From JBBRNH01 sp038230415 (GTDB taxonomy: Bacteria; Bacteroidota; Bacteroidia; Cytophagales; Spirosomataceae), in NCBI GenBank assembly GCA_038230415.1, contig JBBRNH010000016.1, positions 11,156-75,155 of the forward strand: DNA of 64,000 nt. The letters run 5' to 3'. Under the pieces are notes generated by a model. The model did no database searches and was not told the DNA's origin. It worked only from the letters and a program-made list of their open reading frames with translations. Shown here piece after piece: positions 16,170-25,167 of this stretch. Numbering within the stretch: position 1 is the first letter of the stretch; every line of letters begins with the position of its first letter. The position numbers and the translations under genes are program-made.

Positions 16170-17894
16170 ATGACATACATCAACGGCCCCGGTAAAGACA
16201 AACATACCTACGACGCTATCGTCGTCGGCTCTGGCATCAGCGGTGGCTGGGCCGCTAAAGAACTCTGCGAAAAAGGACTCAGAACCCTCGTGCTGGAACG
16301 GGGCCGCGACGTTCGGCACATCACCGACTACCCAACGGCCACCAACGACCCCTGGGATTTTCGGCACCGCAACCGGATGCCGCTGGAATTTGATCAGCAA
16401 AACCCGATTGCTACCAAATGCTATGCCTTAGACGAAGGCACACAGCAGTTTTTCTCGCCCGATGCCGAGCATCCTTACGTGCAGGAAAAACCGTTTGACT
16501 GGATCAAGGGCTATCAGGTCGGGGGGAAATCATTGATCTGGGCGCGGCAAACCCAACGCTGGAGCCGCTTCGATTTTGAAGCCAACGCCCGCGACGGTGC
16601 CGCCGTTGACTGGCCCATTCGCTACGCCGACCTTGCGCCCTGGTACAGCCACGTCGAGAAATTCGTTGGGATTTCGGGCAATAAAGACGGCTTAGAAACC
16701 CTGCCCGATGGCGAGTTTCTGAAACCCTGGGAACTGAACTGCTTAGAGAAACACATTCAGAAATCGGTAGCGGCAGCCTATAAAGACCGCAATGTGATTA
16801 TCGGTCGGTGCGCCCACCTGACCGAACCCAAGCAGATTCACTACGATCAGGGGCGGGCGCAGTGTCAGGCACGGCACCTTTGCTACCGGGGTTGCCCCTA
16901 CGGTGGGTATTTCTCGTCGAACTCCTCTACCCTGCCCTGGGCGGCCAAAACGGGCAAACTTACGTTGCGGCCTTTCTCGGTGGTCGAGTCAGTTATTTAT
17001 GATGAGACCAAGCAAAAAGCGGTTGGCGTTCGGGTGATTGACACCAACACCAAAGCCACAACCGACTATTTCGCCAAGATTATCTTCGTAAACGCGGCCT
17101 GCCTGAACTCCAACCTGCTGTTACTCAACTCCACGTCGCGCCGGTTTCCCAACGGACTCGGTAACGACAGCGGACTGCTGGGCCGGTACGTGGCGTTTCA
17201 TAACTACCGGGGTTCGATGACGGCCAACCACGATGATTTTCAGGACAGTTACGACTTCGGACGGCGGCCAACCACGGCGTTTATGCCCAATTTCCGCAAC
17301 GTAAACAAGCAGGAAACGACTGGGCCGGCATCCCGGTTTCAGCGCGGATACATGGTGGCGTTCAGCGCGGGCCGGGGGCGGGGTGTCCCAACTGAAGCGA
17401 GTTTTGGGGCCGATTTCAAGGAAAGCATGACCAAACCCGGCCCCTGGCACGTGTATATGATGATGCAGGGCGAAACCGTGCCGCGCTACGAAAACCATAT
17501 CCGCCTGAGTACCGACCAAAAGGATCAGTGGGGAATTCCGCAACTCGTCACGAGCATCGGCTACACCGATAACGACGAGGAGGTAATCAAAGACTTTCTG
17601 GCGCAGGGCGAGGAGATGCTGACCAAATCGGGCTGTAAAAACATCCGGCCCTCCGACGACCACCGCAATCCGGGTATTGACATTCACGAAATGGGTGGCG
17701 TAAGAATGGGCCGCGACCCCAAAACGTCGCTCCTGAACGCCCACAACCAACTGCACCACTGCAAAAACGTGTTCGTGACCGATGGCGCGGCAATGGCTTC
17801 GACCGGGACGCAAAATCCCTCTATTACGTTTATGGCTCTCACGGCACGGGCCACCAATTTTGCCGTTGCTGAGTTGAAGAAGGGGAATTTGTGA
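16170..17894 (+). CDS. GMC family FAD-dependent oxidoreductase
   Basis: A 574-residue flavoprotein. The Rossmann FAD site is AIVVGSGISGGWAAKEL near residue 16. The family end motifs are HEMGGVRMGRDPKT and STGTQNPSITFMALTARA, the latter carrying the catalytic region with Asn rather than the more usual second His. GMC enzymes oxidise alcohols or sugars. In Bacteroidota, relatives of this type are often paired with a gluconate-dehydrogenase subunit 3-like gene, which is absent here. No Tat or Sec signal is seen, so it is probably cytoplasmic or carried by a partner. Confidence 0.9.
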   Translation: MTYINGPGKDKHTYDAIVVGSGISGGWAAKELCEKGLRTLVLERGRDVRHITDYPTATNDPWDFRHRNRMPLEFDQQNPIATKCYALDEGTQQFFSPDAEHPYVQEKPFDWIKGYQVGGKSLIWARQTQRWSRFDFEANARDGAAVDWPIRYADLAPWYSHVEKFVGISGNKDGLETLPDGEFLKPWELNCLEKHIQKSVAAAYKDRNVIIGRCAHLTEPKQIHYDQGRAQCQARHLCYRGCPYGGYFSSNSSTLPWAAKTGKLTLRPFSVVESVIYDETKQKAVGVRVIDTNTKATTDYFAKIIFVNAACLNSNLLLLNSTSRRFPNGLGNDSGLLGRYVAFHNYRGSMTANHDDFQDSYDFGRRPTTAFMPNFRNVNKQETTGPASRFQRGYMVAFSAGRGRGVPTEASFGADFKESMTKPGPWHVYMMMQGETVPRYENHIRLSTDQKDQWGIPQLVTSIGYTDNDEEVIKDFLAQGEEMLTKSGCKNIRPSDDHRNPGIDIHEMGGVRMGRDPKTSLLNAHNQLHHCKNVFVTDGAAMASTGTQNPSITFMALTARATNFAVAELKKGNL

Positions 17895-17954
17895 GCAAAA
17901 AAGGGCGCGGATACCGTAACTTGCCCGGCAGGAACCAAACCCAATTGCTAATTT

Positions 17955-18608
17955 ATGGCTAAACATTTCCCTTCTGAACGAGATCATTTTCAGGTAGAGC
18001 GGATAATCTTGTTCACCGACGCGGTTTTTGCCATTGCGATCACGCTGCTCATCATCGAGATTAAAGTGCCACATTTCGACAGTCATGGCCTTGCTACTGA
18101 GCGGCAACTCCGGGACGCAACGCTGGATCAGATTCCCGAATGGGCTGGGTTTTTGGTCAGTTTTTTGGTTATCGGCTCCTATTGGCGGGCGCATCACCGG
18201 CAGTTCAATCACGTTATCCGGTATGATAGCACCCTGCTCTCGCGCAACCTGCTGTTTCTGATGACCATTGTGATTATGCCCTACACGTCGGCTTTTTTCA
18301 GCAACTATTTCTTCTATGACCTGCCATTTCTGCTGTATTGCATCAATGTTATGGCAGCCGGTTTGTTGCAGATGTGGCTCTGGCAGCACATTAACGACCC
18401 CCGTGCCAAGTTGAATGACAGCATAACAACGGTTGAGCGGCAATATAGCTATGTGCGGGCTTCGGTTCCGGTAATCGTTTTTGGGGTTTCGGCGTTGCTG
18501 ATTCCGGTGGGCGGGCTACTGCCGCGTGTGGTATTTGGCTTGATTTTCATTGCTACCCGGCTGGTAAACAGACACTTTCGGCGCAAGTACCAGTTTATTT
18601 CGCATTGA
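17955..18608 (+). CDS. TMEM175 family potassium channel-like protein
   Basis: A 217-residue protein with about six transmembrane helices. The first contains RIILFTDAVFAIAITLL, the TMEM175 signature, which normally reads R-x-x-x-F-S-D; here Thr replaces Ser. Bacterial TMEM175 proteins are tetrameric, potassium-permeable channels with one six-helix repeat, and the length fits. It lies between the GMC gene and proA with short gaps; no functional link is apparent. Confidence 0.87.
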   Translation: MAKHFPSERDHFQVERIILFTDAVFAIAITLLIIEIKVPHFDSHGLATERQLRDATLDQIPEWAGFLVSFLVIGSYWRAHHRQFNHVIRYDSTLLSRNLLFLMTIVIMPYTSAFFSNYFFYDLPFLLYCINVMAAGLLQMWLWQHINDPRAKLNDSITTVERQYSYVRASVPVIVFGVSALLIPVGGLLPRVVFGLIFIATRLVNRHFRRKYQFISH

Positions 18609-18617
18609 CAGGAATTT

Positions 18618-19877
18618 GTGAGCATGACCAACACCATTACGCCCCTGTTGCAGGAAGCTCAACAGGCCGCTGCCGCCCTGCGCCAACTGACCGACGCGCA
18701 AAAAACGGCCCTGATTGACCGATTGGCCGAGGTCTTGACCGAACATACGGCCCAAATCCTGACCGAAAACCAGCGCGATTTAGACCGAATGCCCGCCGAT
18801 GACCCCAAGTATGACCGGCTGAAACTGACCCAATCCCGCCTTACAGATCAGGCCGACAGCCTGCGAAGCATATCCCGGCTGCCCGACCCTGCCGGAGTTA
18901 TGCTGCTCGAACGGGAGTTGGAGCCGGGGCTGCATCTCCGCAAGATAGCCGTGCCACTCGGCGTGGTGGGCGTGATTTATGAAGCCCGGCCCAACGTAAC
19001 CGTTGACGTAGCCGCGCTCTGTCTGCGCTCCGGCAACGGCTGCGTGTTGAAAGGCGGCAAAGAAGCCGATTTCTCAAACCGATACTTAGTTGGTCTGATT
19101 CAGAGCGTATTGGCCGAACATAACGTACCAAAAGCCGCCGTTACGCTCTTGCCGCCCGACCGGGCGGTGGTGCAGGAATTGCTCACGGCCACGCGCTATG
19201 TGGACATTATTATTCCGCGTGGCTCCGATTCGCTGATTCAGTACGTCCGGCAACATTCGCTGGTGCCAACGATAGAAACCGGCGCGGGCGTTTGCCACAC
19301 CTACGTCGAAGCCTCGGCAGATTTAGACAAGGCTGCCGCCATTGTGGTCAATGCCAAAGTCTCGCGCCCGTCGGTTTGCAACGCCCTCGATTGCGTGGTG
19401 GTTGATGCCGCCGTTGCCGCCGATTTTCTGCCCCGCCTGATTGACGGTTTCACGAAATGGAATGTCGAAATATTTGCCGACGAAGCCAGCTTTGTCATTC
19501 TGCAACGGGCGGGTTTCACCAACCTGCAACCGGCTCAACCGGGTGACTTTGGCCGTGAGTTTTTAGATTTCAAGTGCGCCGTAAAAGTCGTTTCGGGGTT
19601 CGATGATGCCTTGTCGCACATTCAGCAATACTCATCAAAACATTCCGAAGCGATTATTTCGCGGAACCAAAACCACATAAATCGTTTTTTGACTGAGGTA
19701 GATGCTGCCGCCGTTTACGCAAATGCCTCAACCCGGTTTACCGACGGAGCCGCGTTTGGGCTGGGAGCCGAAATCGGTATCTCAACCCAGAAACTCCACG
19801 CTCGCGGGCCGTTCGCGCTCGAAAAACTCGTGACCGAGAAATGGATCGTGACGGGCGACGGACATACCCGGTGGTAA
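18618..19877 (+). CDS. proA: Glutamate-5-semialdehyde dehydrogenase
   Basis: A 417-419 residue aldehyde dehydrogenase of the ProA branch. It has YEARPNVTVDVAALCLRSGN, the NAD(P) region IIPRGSDSLI and the catalytic Cys in RPSVCNALDCVVVD. It catalyses the second step of proline synthesis, gamma-glutamyl phosphate to glutamate semialdehyde. proB, usually adjacent, is not in the window. The start is GTG 18618 or ATG 18624. The stop of the TMEM175 gene is only 9 bp upstream. Confidence 0.94.
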   Translation: MSMTNTITPLLQEAQQAAAALRQLTDAQKTALIDRLAEVLTEHTAQILTENQRDLDRMPADDPKYDRLKLTQSRLTDQADSLRSISRLPDPAGVMLLERELEPGLHLRKIAVPLGVVGVIYEARPNVTVDVAALCLRSGNGCVLKGGKEADFSNRYLVGLIQSVLAEHNVPKAAVTLLPPDRAVVQELLTATRYVDIIIPRGSDSLIQYVRQHSLVPTIETGAGVCHTYVEASADLDKAAAIVVNAKVSRPSVCNALDCVVVDAAVAADFLPRLIDGFTKWNVEIFADEASFVILQRAGFTNLQPAQPGDFGREFLDFKCAVKVVSGFDDALSHIQQYSSKHSEAIISRNQNHINRFLTEVDAAAVYANASTRFTDGAAFGLGAEIGISTQKLHARGPFALEKLVTEKWIVTGDGHTRW

Positions 19878-19901
19878 ACTCATCAACTTAAAAACTTAAC
19901 C

Positions 19902-20834
19902 ATGATTACCTCGCGGGAATCACTGCTGCTTATCATTACTACGCCCCTGTATGCCAGCGTAATTCTGCTGGAAATCATCCTGAGTGCCTGGCACGGGCGT
20001 AAATTTTATTCATGGCGCGGTATTTTCCACAATCTCCTCCTGACCTGCACCAACGCCGGGCTTGACTTACTCGTGCGCGGTTTTTACGTGGGCGTTCTGG
20101 TTTGGTTTTGGCAGCATCGAGTGGCCGAAGTACACACAACGTGGCTGTATTGGCCGTTGCTGCTGCTGCTCGAAGATTTTGCGTTTTACTGGCTTCATCG
20201 CGTTGATCATTACTGCCGCTTGTTTTGGGCAGCCCACGTTACGCATCATTCGTCGGAAGAGTTTAACCTAACCGTTGGCTTCCGGTCGTCGGTGTTCCAG
20301 CCGGTATATCGGTTCGTGTATTTCCTGCCGCTGGCCTGGTTCGGCTTCCGGGCCGAAGACATTCTGTTTGTCTATTCGGCCACGCAGATGTGGGGGATTT
20401 TGGTACATACCCAGTATGACATCCGGCTCGGCTGGCTCGAATGGATTCTGGTAACGCCCGCTCATCACCGGGTGCATCATGCCTCAAACGTGGCGTATCT
20501 CGACCGGAATATGGGCATGATGCTCATTATCTGGGACCGGCTCTTTGGCACCTTTGCCGACGAAGACCCCGCCGAACCCGTTCGGTACGGGCTGACGACC
20601 AGCCTTGTGCACCAACGCCCCGACCATATTATTTTGCACGAATGGCAAAACCTTGCCAATGACCTCCGCAAGCCCGGCCCGTTGTCGCAGAAACTGAAGT
20701 ACCTGTTTGCCCCGCCCGGCTGGAGCCACGACGGGAGCAGCCTGACCGCCAACGAAATGCGGGCGCAACTCGCCAACCCTGCAGCCGATGAATCAGTATT
20801 TCGGCACGACGAACCGGCAAACATCCCGGCATGA
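19902..20834 (+). CDS. Sterol desaturase / fatty acid hydroxylase family membrane protein
   Basis: A 310-residue membrane protein. The di-iron histidine clusters of the family are visible: HRVDH (near residue 103), HVTHHSSEEFN and HHRVHHASN. Hydrophobic helices flank them. Bacteroidota members hydroxylate or desaturate lipids or carotenoids; the exact substrate cannot be told. It follows proA by 24 bp and precedes hflX on the same strand. Confidence 0.87.
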   Translation: MITSRESLLLIITTPLYASVILLEIILSAWHGRKFYSWRGIFHNLLLTCTNAGLDLLVRGFYVGVLVWFWQHRVAEVHTTWLYWPLLLLLEDFAFYWLHRVDHYCRLFWAAHVTHHSSEEFNLTVGFRSSVFQPVYRFVYFLPLAWFGFRAEDILFVYSATQMWGILVHTQYDIRLGWLEWILVTPAHHRVHHASNVAYLDRNMGMMLIIWDRLFGTFADEDPAEPVRYGLTTSLVHQRPDHIILHEWQNLANDLRKPGPLSQKLKYLFAPPGWSHDGSSLTANEMRAQLANPAADESVFRHDEPANIPA

Positions 20835-20888
20835 CCGATAGAACTTTTGGCGGATGTGTGGCGTTTTCAGTGGCTAAGACACTTTCCG

Positions 20889-22175
20889 ATGATTGACAAT
20901 CAACTACTTCCCGAAACAGCCGTGCTGGTAGCCGTCACGACGCAAAAGCAGACCTCCGCCCAAACGCAGGAGTACCTGAGCGAACTGGCGTTTCTGGCCG
21001 AAACGTCGGGCGTGATTACCCATAAAACCTTCACCCAAAAACTCGAACGGCCCGACACCCGCACCTTCGTGGGCAAGGGTAAACTTGAGGAAATCAAGAC
21101 CTATATCATCGCCAATCCGGTTGATACCATCATTTTTGACGATGATCTCACGCCCTCGCAGGTCAGGAACCTTGAGGCCGAATTACCAGACGTTAAAGTG
21201 CTGGATCGCAGCCTGTTGATTCTGAATATTTTCTCGATGCGGGCGCAAACGGCGCAGTCGCGGGTGCAGGTCGAACTGGCGCAGTACCAATACATCTTTC
21301 CGCGCCTGACCCGGATGTGGACGCACTTAACCAAGCAAAAGGGCGGAACCGGGATGCGCGGGCCGGGTGAAAAAGAACTCGAAACCGACCGCCGGATTGT
21401 GCAGGACCGGATTGTGTTCCTGAAGGAAAAGCTCGACAAAATTGACAAACAGAGTGTTACGCGCCGGAAAGAACGCGACCGGCTGGCCCGCGTCGCGCTG
21501 GTGGGTTACACCAACGTGGGCAAGTCAACCCTGATGCGGACGCTGGCAAAGGCCGATGTTTTCGCCGAAAACAAGCTCTTCGCCACTGTTGATTCGACGG
21601 TGCGGAAAGTCACGCTGGGTAATATTCCGTTTTTGCTGACAGACACCGTTGGGTTTATCCGCAAATTGCCCACGATGCTGATCGAGTCGTTTAAATCTAC
21701 GCTGGATGAAGTGCGCGAAGCCGATGTGCTGCTACACGTGGTTGACGTATCGCACCCGTCGTTTGAAGAACAGATTGATGTAGTGACCAAAACCCTGGCT
21801 GATATTAGTGCGGGAGATAAACCTACCATCTTGGTTTTCAACAAGATAGACCAGTTTGTGCCAAAAGACGAATGGCTGCCCGAACCCGAAGAAGATGAAC
21901 TCGATGCGGTTGGTAATCTGGCTGTTGCCATGCCGGTTGCCGACCAGAAGAAGACCGCGCTGGCGTATTTGAAGAAGACGTATTTAGCCAAAAAAGCCGA
22001 TTACGTGGTGTTTGTCTCAGCCCAAACCCGCGAGAATATAGATGAACTCCGGCAATTGGTCTATGACTTGGTGAAGCCAAAGCACTTCTCGATTTATCCC
22101 AACTGGGTTGATGTGCCACTCATCGAGTCGGCGGCAGACAGTGACGAAGCTCCGTTTGTGAGTTTGGCAGACTGA
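20889..22175 (+). CDS. hflX: GTPase HflX
   Basis: A 428-residue protein. The N-terminal glycine-rich HflX domain includes ARTQTAQSRVQVELAQ-like residues and GGTGMRGPGEKELETDRR. The G domain has GYTNVGKSTL, DTVGFIRKLP and the NKID motif. HflX splits 70S ribosomes, including stalled or heat-damaged ones. ATG 20889 was chosen because it leads straight into the conserved domain. The gene ends with a hairpin terminator. Confidence 0.94.
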   Translation: MIDNQLLPETAVLVAVTTQKQTSAQTQEYLSELAFLAETSGVITHKTFTQKLERPDTRTFVGKGKLEEIKTYIIANPVDTIIFDDDLTPSQVRNLEAELPDVKVLDRSLLILNIFSMRAQTAQSRVQVELAQYQYIFPRLTRMWTHLTKQKGGTGMRGPGEKELETDRRIVQDRIVFLKEKLDKIDKQSVTRRKERDRLARVALVGYTNVGKSTLMRTLAKADVFAENKLFATVDSTVRKVTLGNIPFLLTDTVGFIRKLPTMLIESFKSTLDEVREADVLLHVVDVSHPSFEEQIDVVTKTLADISAGDKPTILVFNKIDQFVPKDEWLPEPEEDELDAVGNLAVAMPVADQKKTALAYLKKTYLAKKADYVVFVSAQTRENIDELRQLVYDLVKPKHFSIYPNWVDVPLIESAADSDEAPFVSLAD

Positions 22176-22204
22176 CCAGGTTTCGGCAATTTTGCCGGTG
22201 TGTA

Positions 22205-22230
22205 GCGCGGGTGGAAACCCGCGTTATTTT
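22205..22230 (+). terminator. Terminator after hflX
   Basis: CGCGGGT, loop GGAA, ACCCGCG, then a T-rich run, 30 bp after the hflX stop and just before the tRNA duplication. Confidence 0.8.
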
Positions 22231-22231
22231 T

Positions 22232-22317
22232 GGCATCGTAGTTCAACGGATAAAACCGAAGCGTCGGACCGAGCCGTTTCCTGAACGCTTGATCTGGTTC
22301 GATTCCCGGCCAAGTCC
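22232..22317 (+). pseudogene. Decayed tandem copy of tRNA-Arg(CCT)
   Basis: Begins with the same GGCATCGTAGTTCAACGGAT as the tRNA 100 bp downstream, then has ~14 extra bases in the D/anticodon region. The anticodon loop (TTTCCTGA) and T loop (GGTTCGATTCC) are still recognisable. The cloverleaf cannot close, so this is a pseudo-tRNA from a 100-bp tandem duplication. Confidence 0.75.
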
Positions 22318-22331
22318 GTTCATATAATTTT

Positions 22332-22403
22332 GGCATCGTAGTTCAACGGATAGAATAGGCGTTTCCTAAACGCTAGATCCGGGTTCGATTCCCGGCGAAG
22401 CCA
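22332..22403 (+). tRNA. tRNA-Arg, anticodon CCT
   Basis: A cloverleaf can be drawn: acceptor GGCATCG with CGAAGCC (one A-A mismatch at the fourth pair), D arm from GTTCAACGGATAGAA, anticodon stem GGCGT/ACGCT with loop TTCCTAA, and T arm CCGGG-TTCGATT-CCCGG. The anticodon CCT reads AGG. CCA is not encoded. The acceptor mismatch and the decayed neighbour copy are unusual, but the core is sound. Confidence 0.88.
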
Positions 22404-22472
22404 CAGCGAGTACGAAGAATTTGTTTATCAACTGAACAAGACTTGGCTCTATCATGTAATCTTTAGCAAAAC

Positions 22473-22661
22473 ATGACACGAACCGAACTTGACCGGATGC
22501 TCCAGATTTCGATTTCACAACGAGACTGGGCCAAGCGCATGATCGATGAGCAATTTGAGCGGTTAGATGCCCGGAATGAATTGACGTACTGGTTTAAACT
22601 CTATCTCGTTCACAAAGACGCAGTAGAGTGGCTGAAAAAGCAAAAAGCGGATAATGACTAA
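22473..22661 (+). CDS. Small helical protein of unknown function
   Basis: A 62-residue, charged, all-helical protein (LQISISQRDWAKRMIDEQFERLD) with no recognised family. It has a plausible upstream promoter-like stretch, TAATCTTTAGC. It lies just downstream of the tRNA and ahead of a small helix-turn-helix gene, possible leftovers of an element integrated at the tRNA, but no integrase is present. Confidence 0.5.
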   Translation: MTRTELDRMLQISISQRDWAKRMIDEQFERLDARNELTYWFKLYLVHKDAVEWLKKQKADND

Positions 22662-22697
22662 TAGGTGTGGCTTCGGCAACCATATTTCCTCCTGACG

Positions 22698-22961
22698 ATG
22701 GTAACGGAACAGATTGATTTTGCAAGGATATTAGCCGACGCGCAACGCGAATCGGCAGAAAGCCTGAAAGTTTTACAGGCAAACGGCTTTGTGGTGGACA
22801 CGGCAGACTGGCTAACCATCAAACGCTACGCTGAGAAGTACAGCGTAACCCATCAGGTAGTCGTTAACTGGATTATTGGGGGCATTATTCCACCCGATTG
22901 TCTGATAACCCTGCCGGAGTTCAATGATATACGATTGGTGAAAGACCAGCTCTACAAATAG
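22698..22961 (+). CDS. Small helix-turn-helix protein
   Basis: An 87-residue protein. The C-terminal half (WLTIKRYAEKYSVTHQVVV, then NWIIGGIIPPDC) looks like an excisionase or AlpA-type winged helix-turn-helix in which a recognition helix is followed by a beta wing. ATG 22698 was chosen, as the upstream start overlaps the preceding gene region awkwardly. Role unknown; the position next to a tRNA hints at a former mobile element. Confidence 0.55.
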   Translation: MVTEQIDFARILADAQRESAESLKVLQANGFVVDTADWLTIKRYAEKYSVTHQVVVNWIIGGIIPPDCLITLPEFNDIRLVKDQLYK

Positions 22962-23035
22962 CCTAAGCAGACACTGCGTTTTTGCCTTTAAACCGCTTGT
23001 CACTGTCATTACAACCCCCTCTTTCAAAATAACGT

Positions 23036-23830
23036 ATGCAGCTTAACGCCGGTTGCTCCCTTGCGTTTACGGCTCAGGCCGATACGCCCCTGACGCTCAT
23101 GCTCCGCCCGCGCTCCGGGGCCGGGCAGTGGATCATCCGCGAAGAATTTCAGATCGAACCGTATGTGCCGGTTACGGAGTTTACTGATCTCTACGGCAAC
23201 CTCTGCCAACGGCTGACGGCTCCCACCGGGCCGTTCTCGATTCAATTTACGGCCACCGTTGAAACCCCCGACGAGATTGACACGGCGCACGGCGCATCAT
23301 ATACCCCCGCCGACCAACTGCCCGATGATGTACTGCATTTTACCCTGCCCAGCCGCTACTGTGAGTCGGACAAACTCGGCAACTTAGCCGCCGACATTAC
23401 CAGCAACGCCGAACCGGGTTACGACCAAGTTGAGGCCATCCGCCGGTGGATCAACCAAAACATCCAGTATCAGTACAACACGAGCAATGCCAGTACCTCG
23501 GCGGCAGACACGGCAAAAACCCGCACCGGCGTTTGCCGCGATTTTACGCACCTCGGCATGGCCCTTTGCCGCGCCCTCAATATGCCGGCCCGGATGGTGG
23601 TCGGCTATCTCCTCGAACTAAAACCGATGGATTTACACGCCTGGTTCGAGGCTTTTATTGATGGCCGGTGGTACACCTTCGATGCCACCCAAACCGAGCC
23701 GCGTGGCAACCGAATCACCGTTGCCTACGGGCGCGACGCAGCCGATGTGGCCTTCGTGACGCAGTTTGGCCCCATGACGCTCAACACCATGCAGGTTTGG
23801 GTTGAAGAAGCTGATTTGGTGGGAGCCTGA
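23036..23830 (+). CDS. Transglutaminase-like protein
   Basis: A 264-residue cytoplasmic protein. Residues 1-90 are the bacterial transglutaminase-like N-terminal beta domain; residues ~130-235 form the papain-like core with Cys in GVCRDFTHL, His in DLHAWFE and Asp in TFDATQTEP. Such proteins act as peptidases or amidases more often than cross-linkers. The substrate is unknown. It is a single gene, with a -7 box for the thiolase gene just downstream. Confidence 0.9.
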   Translation: MQLNAGCSLAFTAQADTPLTLMLRPRSGAGQWIIREEFQIEPYVPVTEFTDLYGNLCQRLTAPTGPFSIQFTATVETPDEIDTAHGASYTPADQLPDDVLHFTLPSRYCESDKLGNLAADITSNAEPGYDQVEAIRRWINQNIQYQYNTSNASTSAADTAKTRTGVCRDFTHLGMALCRALNMPARMVVGYLLELKPMDLHAWFEAFIDGRWYTFDATQTEPRGNRITVAYGRDAADVAFVTQFGPMTLNTMQVWVEEADLVGA

Positions 23831-23856
23831 ACCGTATGCACGCATACCGTTATTCG

Positions 23857-23864
23857 TATCTTTG
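23857..23864 (+). promoter_or_regulatory. -7 box for the thiolase gene
   Basis: TATCTTTG matches the Bacteroidota TAnnTTTG consensus exactly and lies 55 bp ahead of the thiolase ATG. A -33 box is not clear. Confidence 0.5.
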
Positions 23865-23919
23865 GGGCAATGATTCATTCTGAAATCATGTTATCCCTGC
23901 AAAATCCCGATCTAAACTC

Positions 23920-25098
23920 ATGGATGCTTATATCGTAGCCGGTTATCGCACCGCCGTTGGCAAAGCCCCGCGCGGTGGCCTGCGCCTGACCCGCCCCGAC
24001 GACCTTGCCGCCGAGGTTATCAAACACCTGCTGGCGCAGGTGCCACAGCTTGACCCTGCCCGCGTCGATGACCTTATTGTGGGTAACGCCGTTCCCGAAG
24101 CCGAACAGGGTATGCAGATGGCCCGTTACATTGGGCTATTATCCTTGCCGAAATCGGTGCCGGGCCTGACCATCAATCGTTACTGTGGTTCTGGATTAGA
24201 AGCTATCGCCATTGCCTCGGCAAAAATTCACGCGGGCATGGCCGATTGCATGATTGCCGGTGGCACCGAATCAATGTCGATGGTGCCGGTGATGGGCTGG
24301 AAAACCGCCCTCAACTATAACATCGCCAGCGAACACCCCGATTATTATATTGGTATGGGCCTGACCGCCGAACAGGTTGCCCAGCAGTTTAACATCAGCC
24401 GTGATGCCCAGGACGAGTTTGCCCTCGAATCGCACCAGAAAGCGTTGGCGGCTCAGGCTTCGGGCAAGTTCGAGGGTGAGATTGTACCGATCAACGTCAA
24501 GGAAACCTATTTCGATGCCGCATCGGGCAAGAAAAAAGTCCGCGAATGGACGGTTGCCAAGGACGAAGGCCCCCGCCCCGATACCAGTGCCGAAGGACTC
24601 GCCCGGTTGAAGCCGGTGTTTGCCATGGGCGGTTCGGTAACGGCGGGTAACTCGTCGCAAACCTCCGACGGAGCCGCGTTTGTAATCGTGATGTCGGAGC
24701 GATTGGTGAATGAACTGAACCTCAAACCCATTGCCCGGATGATGTCGTATGCATCGGCGGGTGTCGAACCCAAAATCATGGGTATCGGCCCGGTGGCTGC
24801 TATCCCGATTGCGCTGCAAAAAGCGGGTCTCAAACAGGACGACATTGAGTTGATTGAACTGAACGAAGCCTTTGCCGCGCAGTCACTCGCGGTGATTCAG
24901 GAACTTGGCCTCGACCGGACCAAGATTAATCCCAACGGCGGAGCCATTGCCATTGGTCACGCCCTGGGTTCAACGGGGGCGCGGCTGTCGGTGCAGTTAC
25001 TCAACGAAATGACCCGACGAAACCAGAAATACGGCATGGTGTCGGCTTGCGTTGGTGGCGGGCAGGGCGTAGCCGGGATTTACGAACGGCTGAATTAA
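23920..25098 (+). CDS. Acetyl-CoA C-acyltransferase (thiolase)
   Basis: A 392-residue thiolase. The acyl-accepting Cys is Cys89 in NRYCGSGLEA, and the C-terminal His and Cys lie in AIGHALGSTGAR and SACVGGGQG. Length and motifs fit a FadA-like degradative thiolase, which cleaves 3-ketoacyl-CoA in beta-oxidation; a biosynthetic acetoacetyl-CoA role is possible. No fadB or other beta-oxidation gene is adjacent. A perfect long hairpin terminates it. Confidence 0.93.
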   Translation: MDAYIVAGYRTAVGKAPRGGLRLTRPDDLAAEVIKHLLAQVPQLDPARVDDLIVGNAVPEAEQGMQMARYIGLLSLPKSVPGLTINRYCGSGLEAIAIASAKIHAGMADCMIAGGTESMSMVPVMGWKTALNYNIASEHPDYYIGMGLTAEQVAQQFNISRDAQDEFALESHQKALAAQASGKFEGEIVPINVKETYFDAASGKKKVREWTVAKDEGPRPDTSAEGLARLKPVFAMGGSVTAGNSSQTSDGAAFVIVMSERLVNELNLKPIARMMSYASAGVEPKIMGIGPVAAIPIALQKAGLKQDDIELIELNEAFAAQSLAVIQELGLDRTKINPNGGAIAIGHALGSTGARLSVQLLNEMTRRNQKYGMVSACVGGGQGVAGIYERLN

Positions 25099-25110
25099 TG
25101 CCCATCGCTC

Positions 25111-25154
25111 ACAACAAAGCCGCCCGTTCAATCCTGAACGGGCGGCTTTGTTGT
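25111..25154. terminator. Bidirectional terminator between thiolase and ruvA
   Basis: A perfect 19-bp stem (ACAACAAAGCCGCCCGTTC and its complement) with a 6-base loop in the gap between two convergent genes. Confidence 0.85.
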
Positions 25155-25167
25155 AAAGACAGTACGC

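Noticed and set aside
17121..18443. A 440-codon open frame on the minus strand
   Set aside because: It is antisense to the GMC oxidoreductase and TMEM175 genes, both of which have strong family motifs. Its translation is low in structure and has no family.
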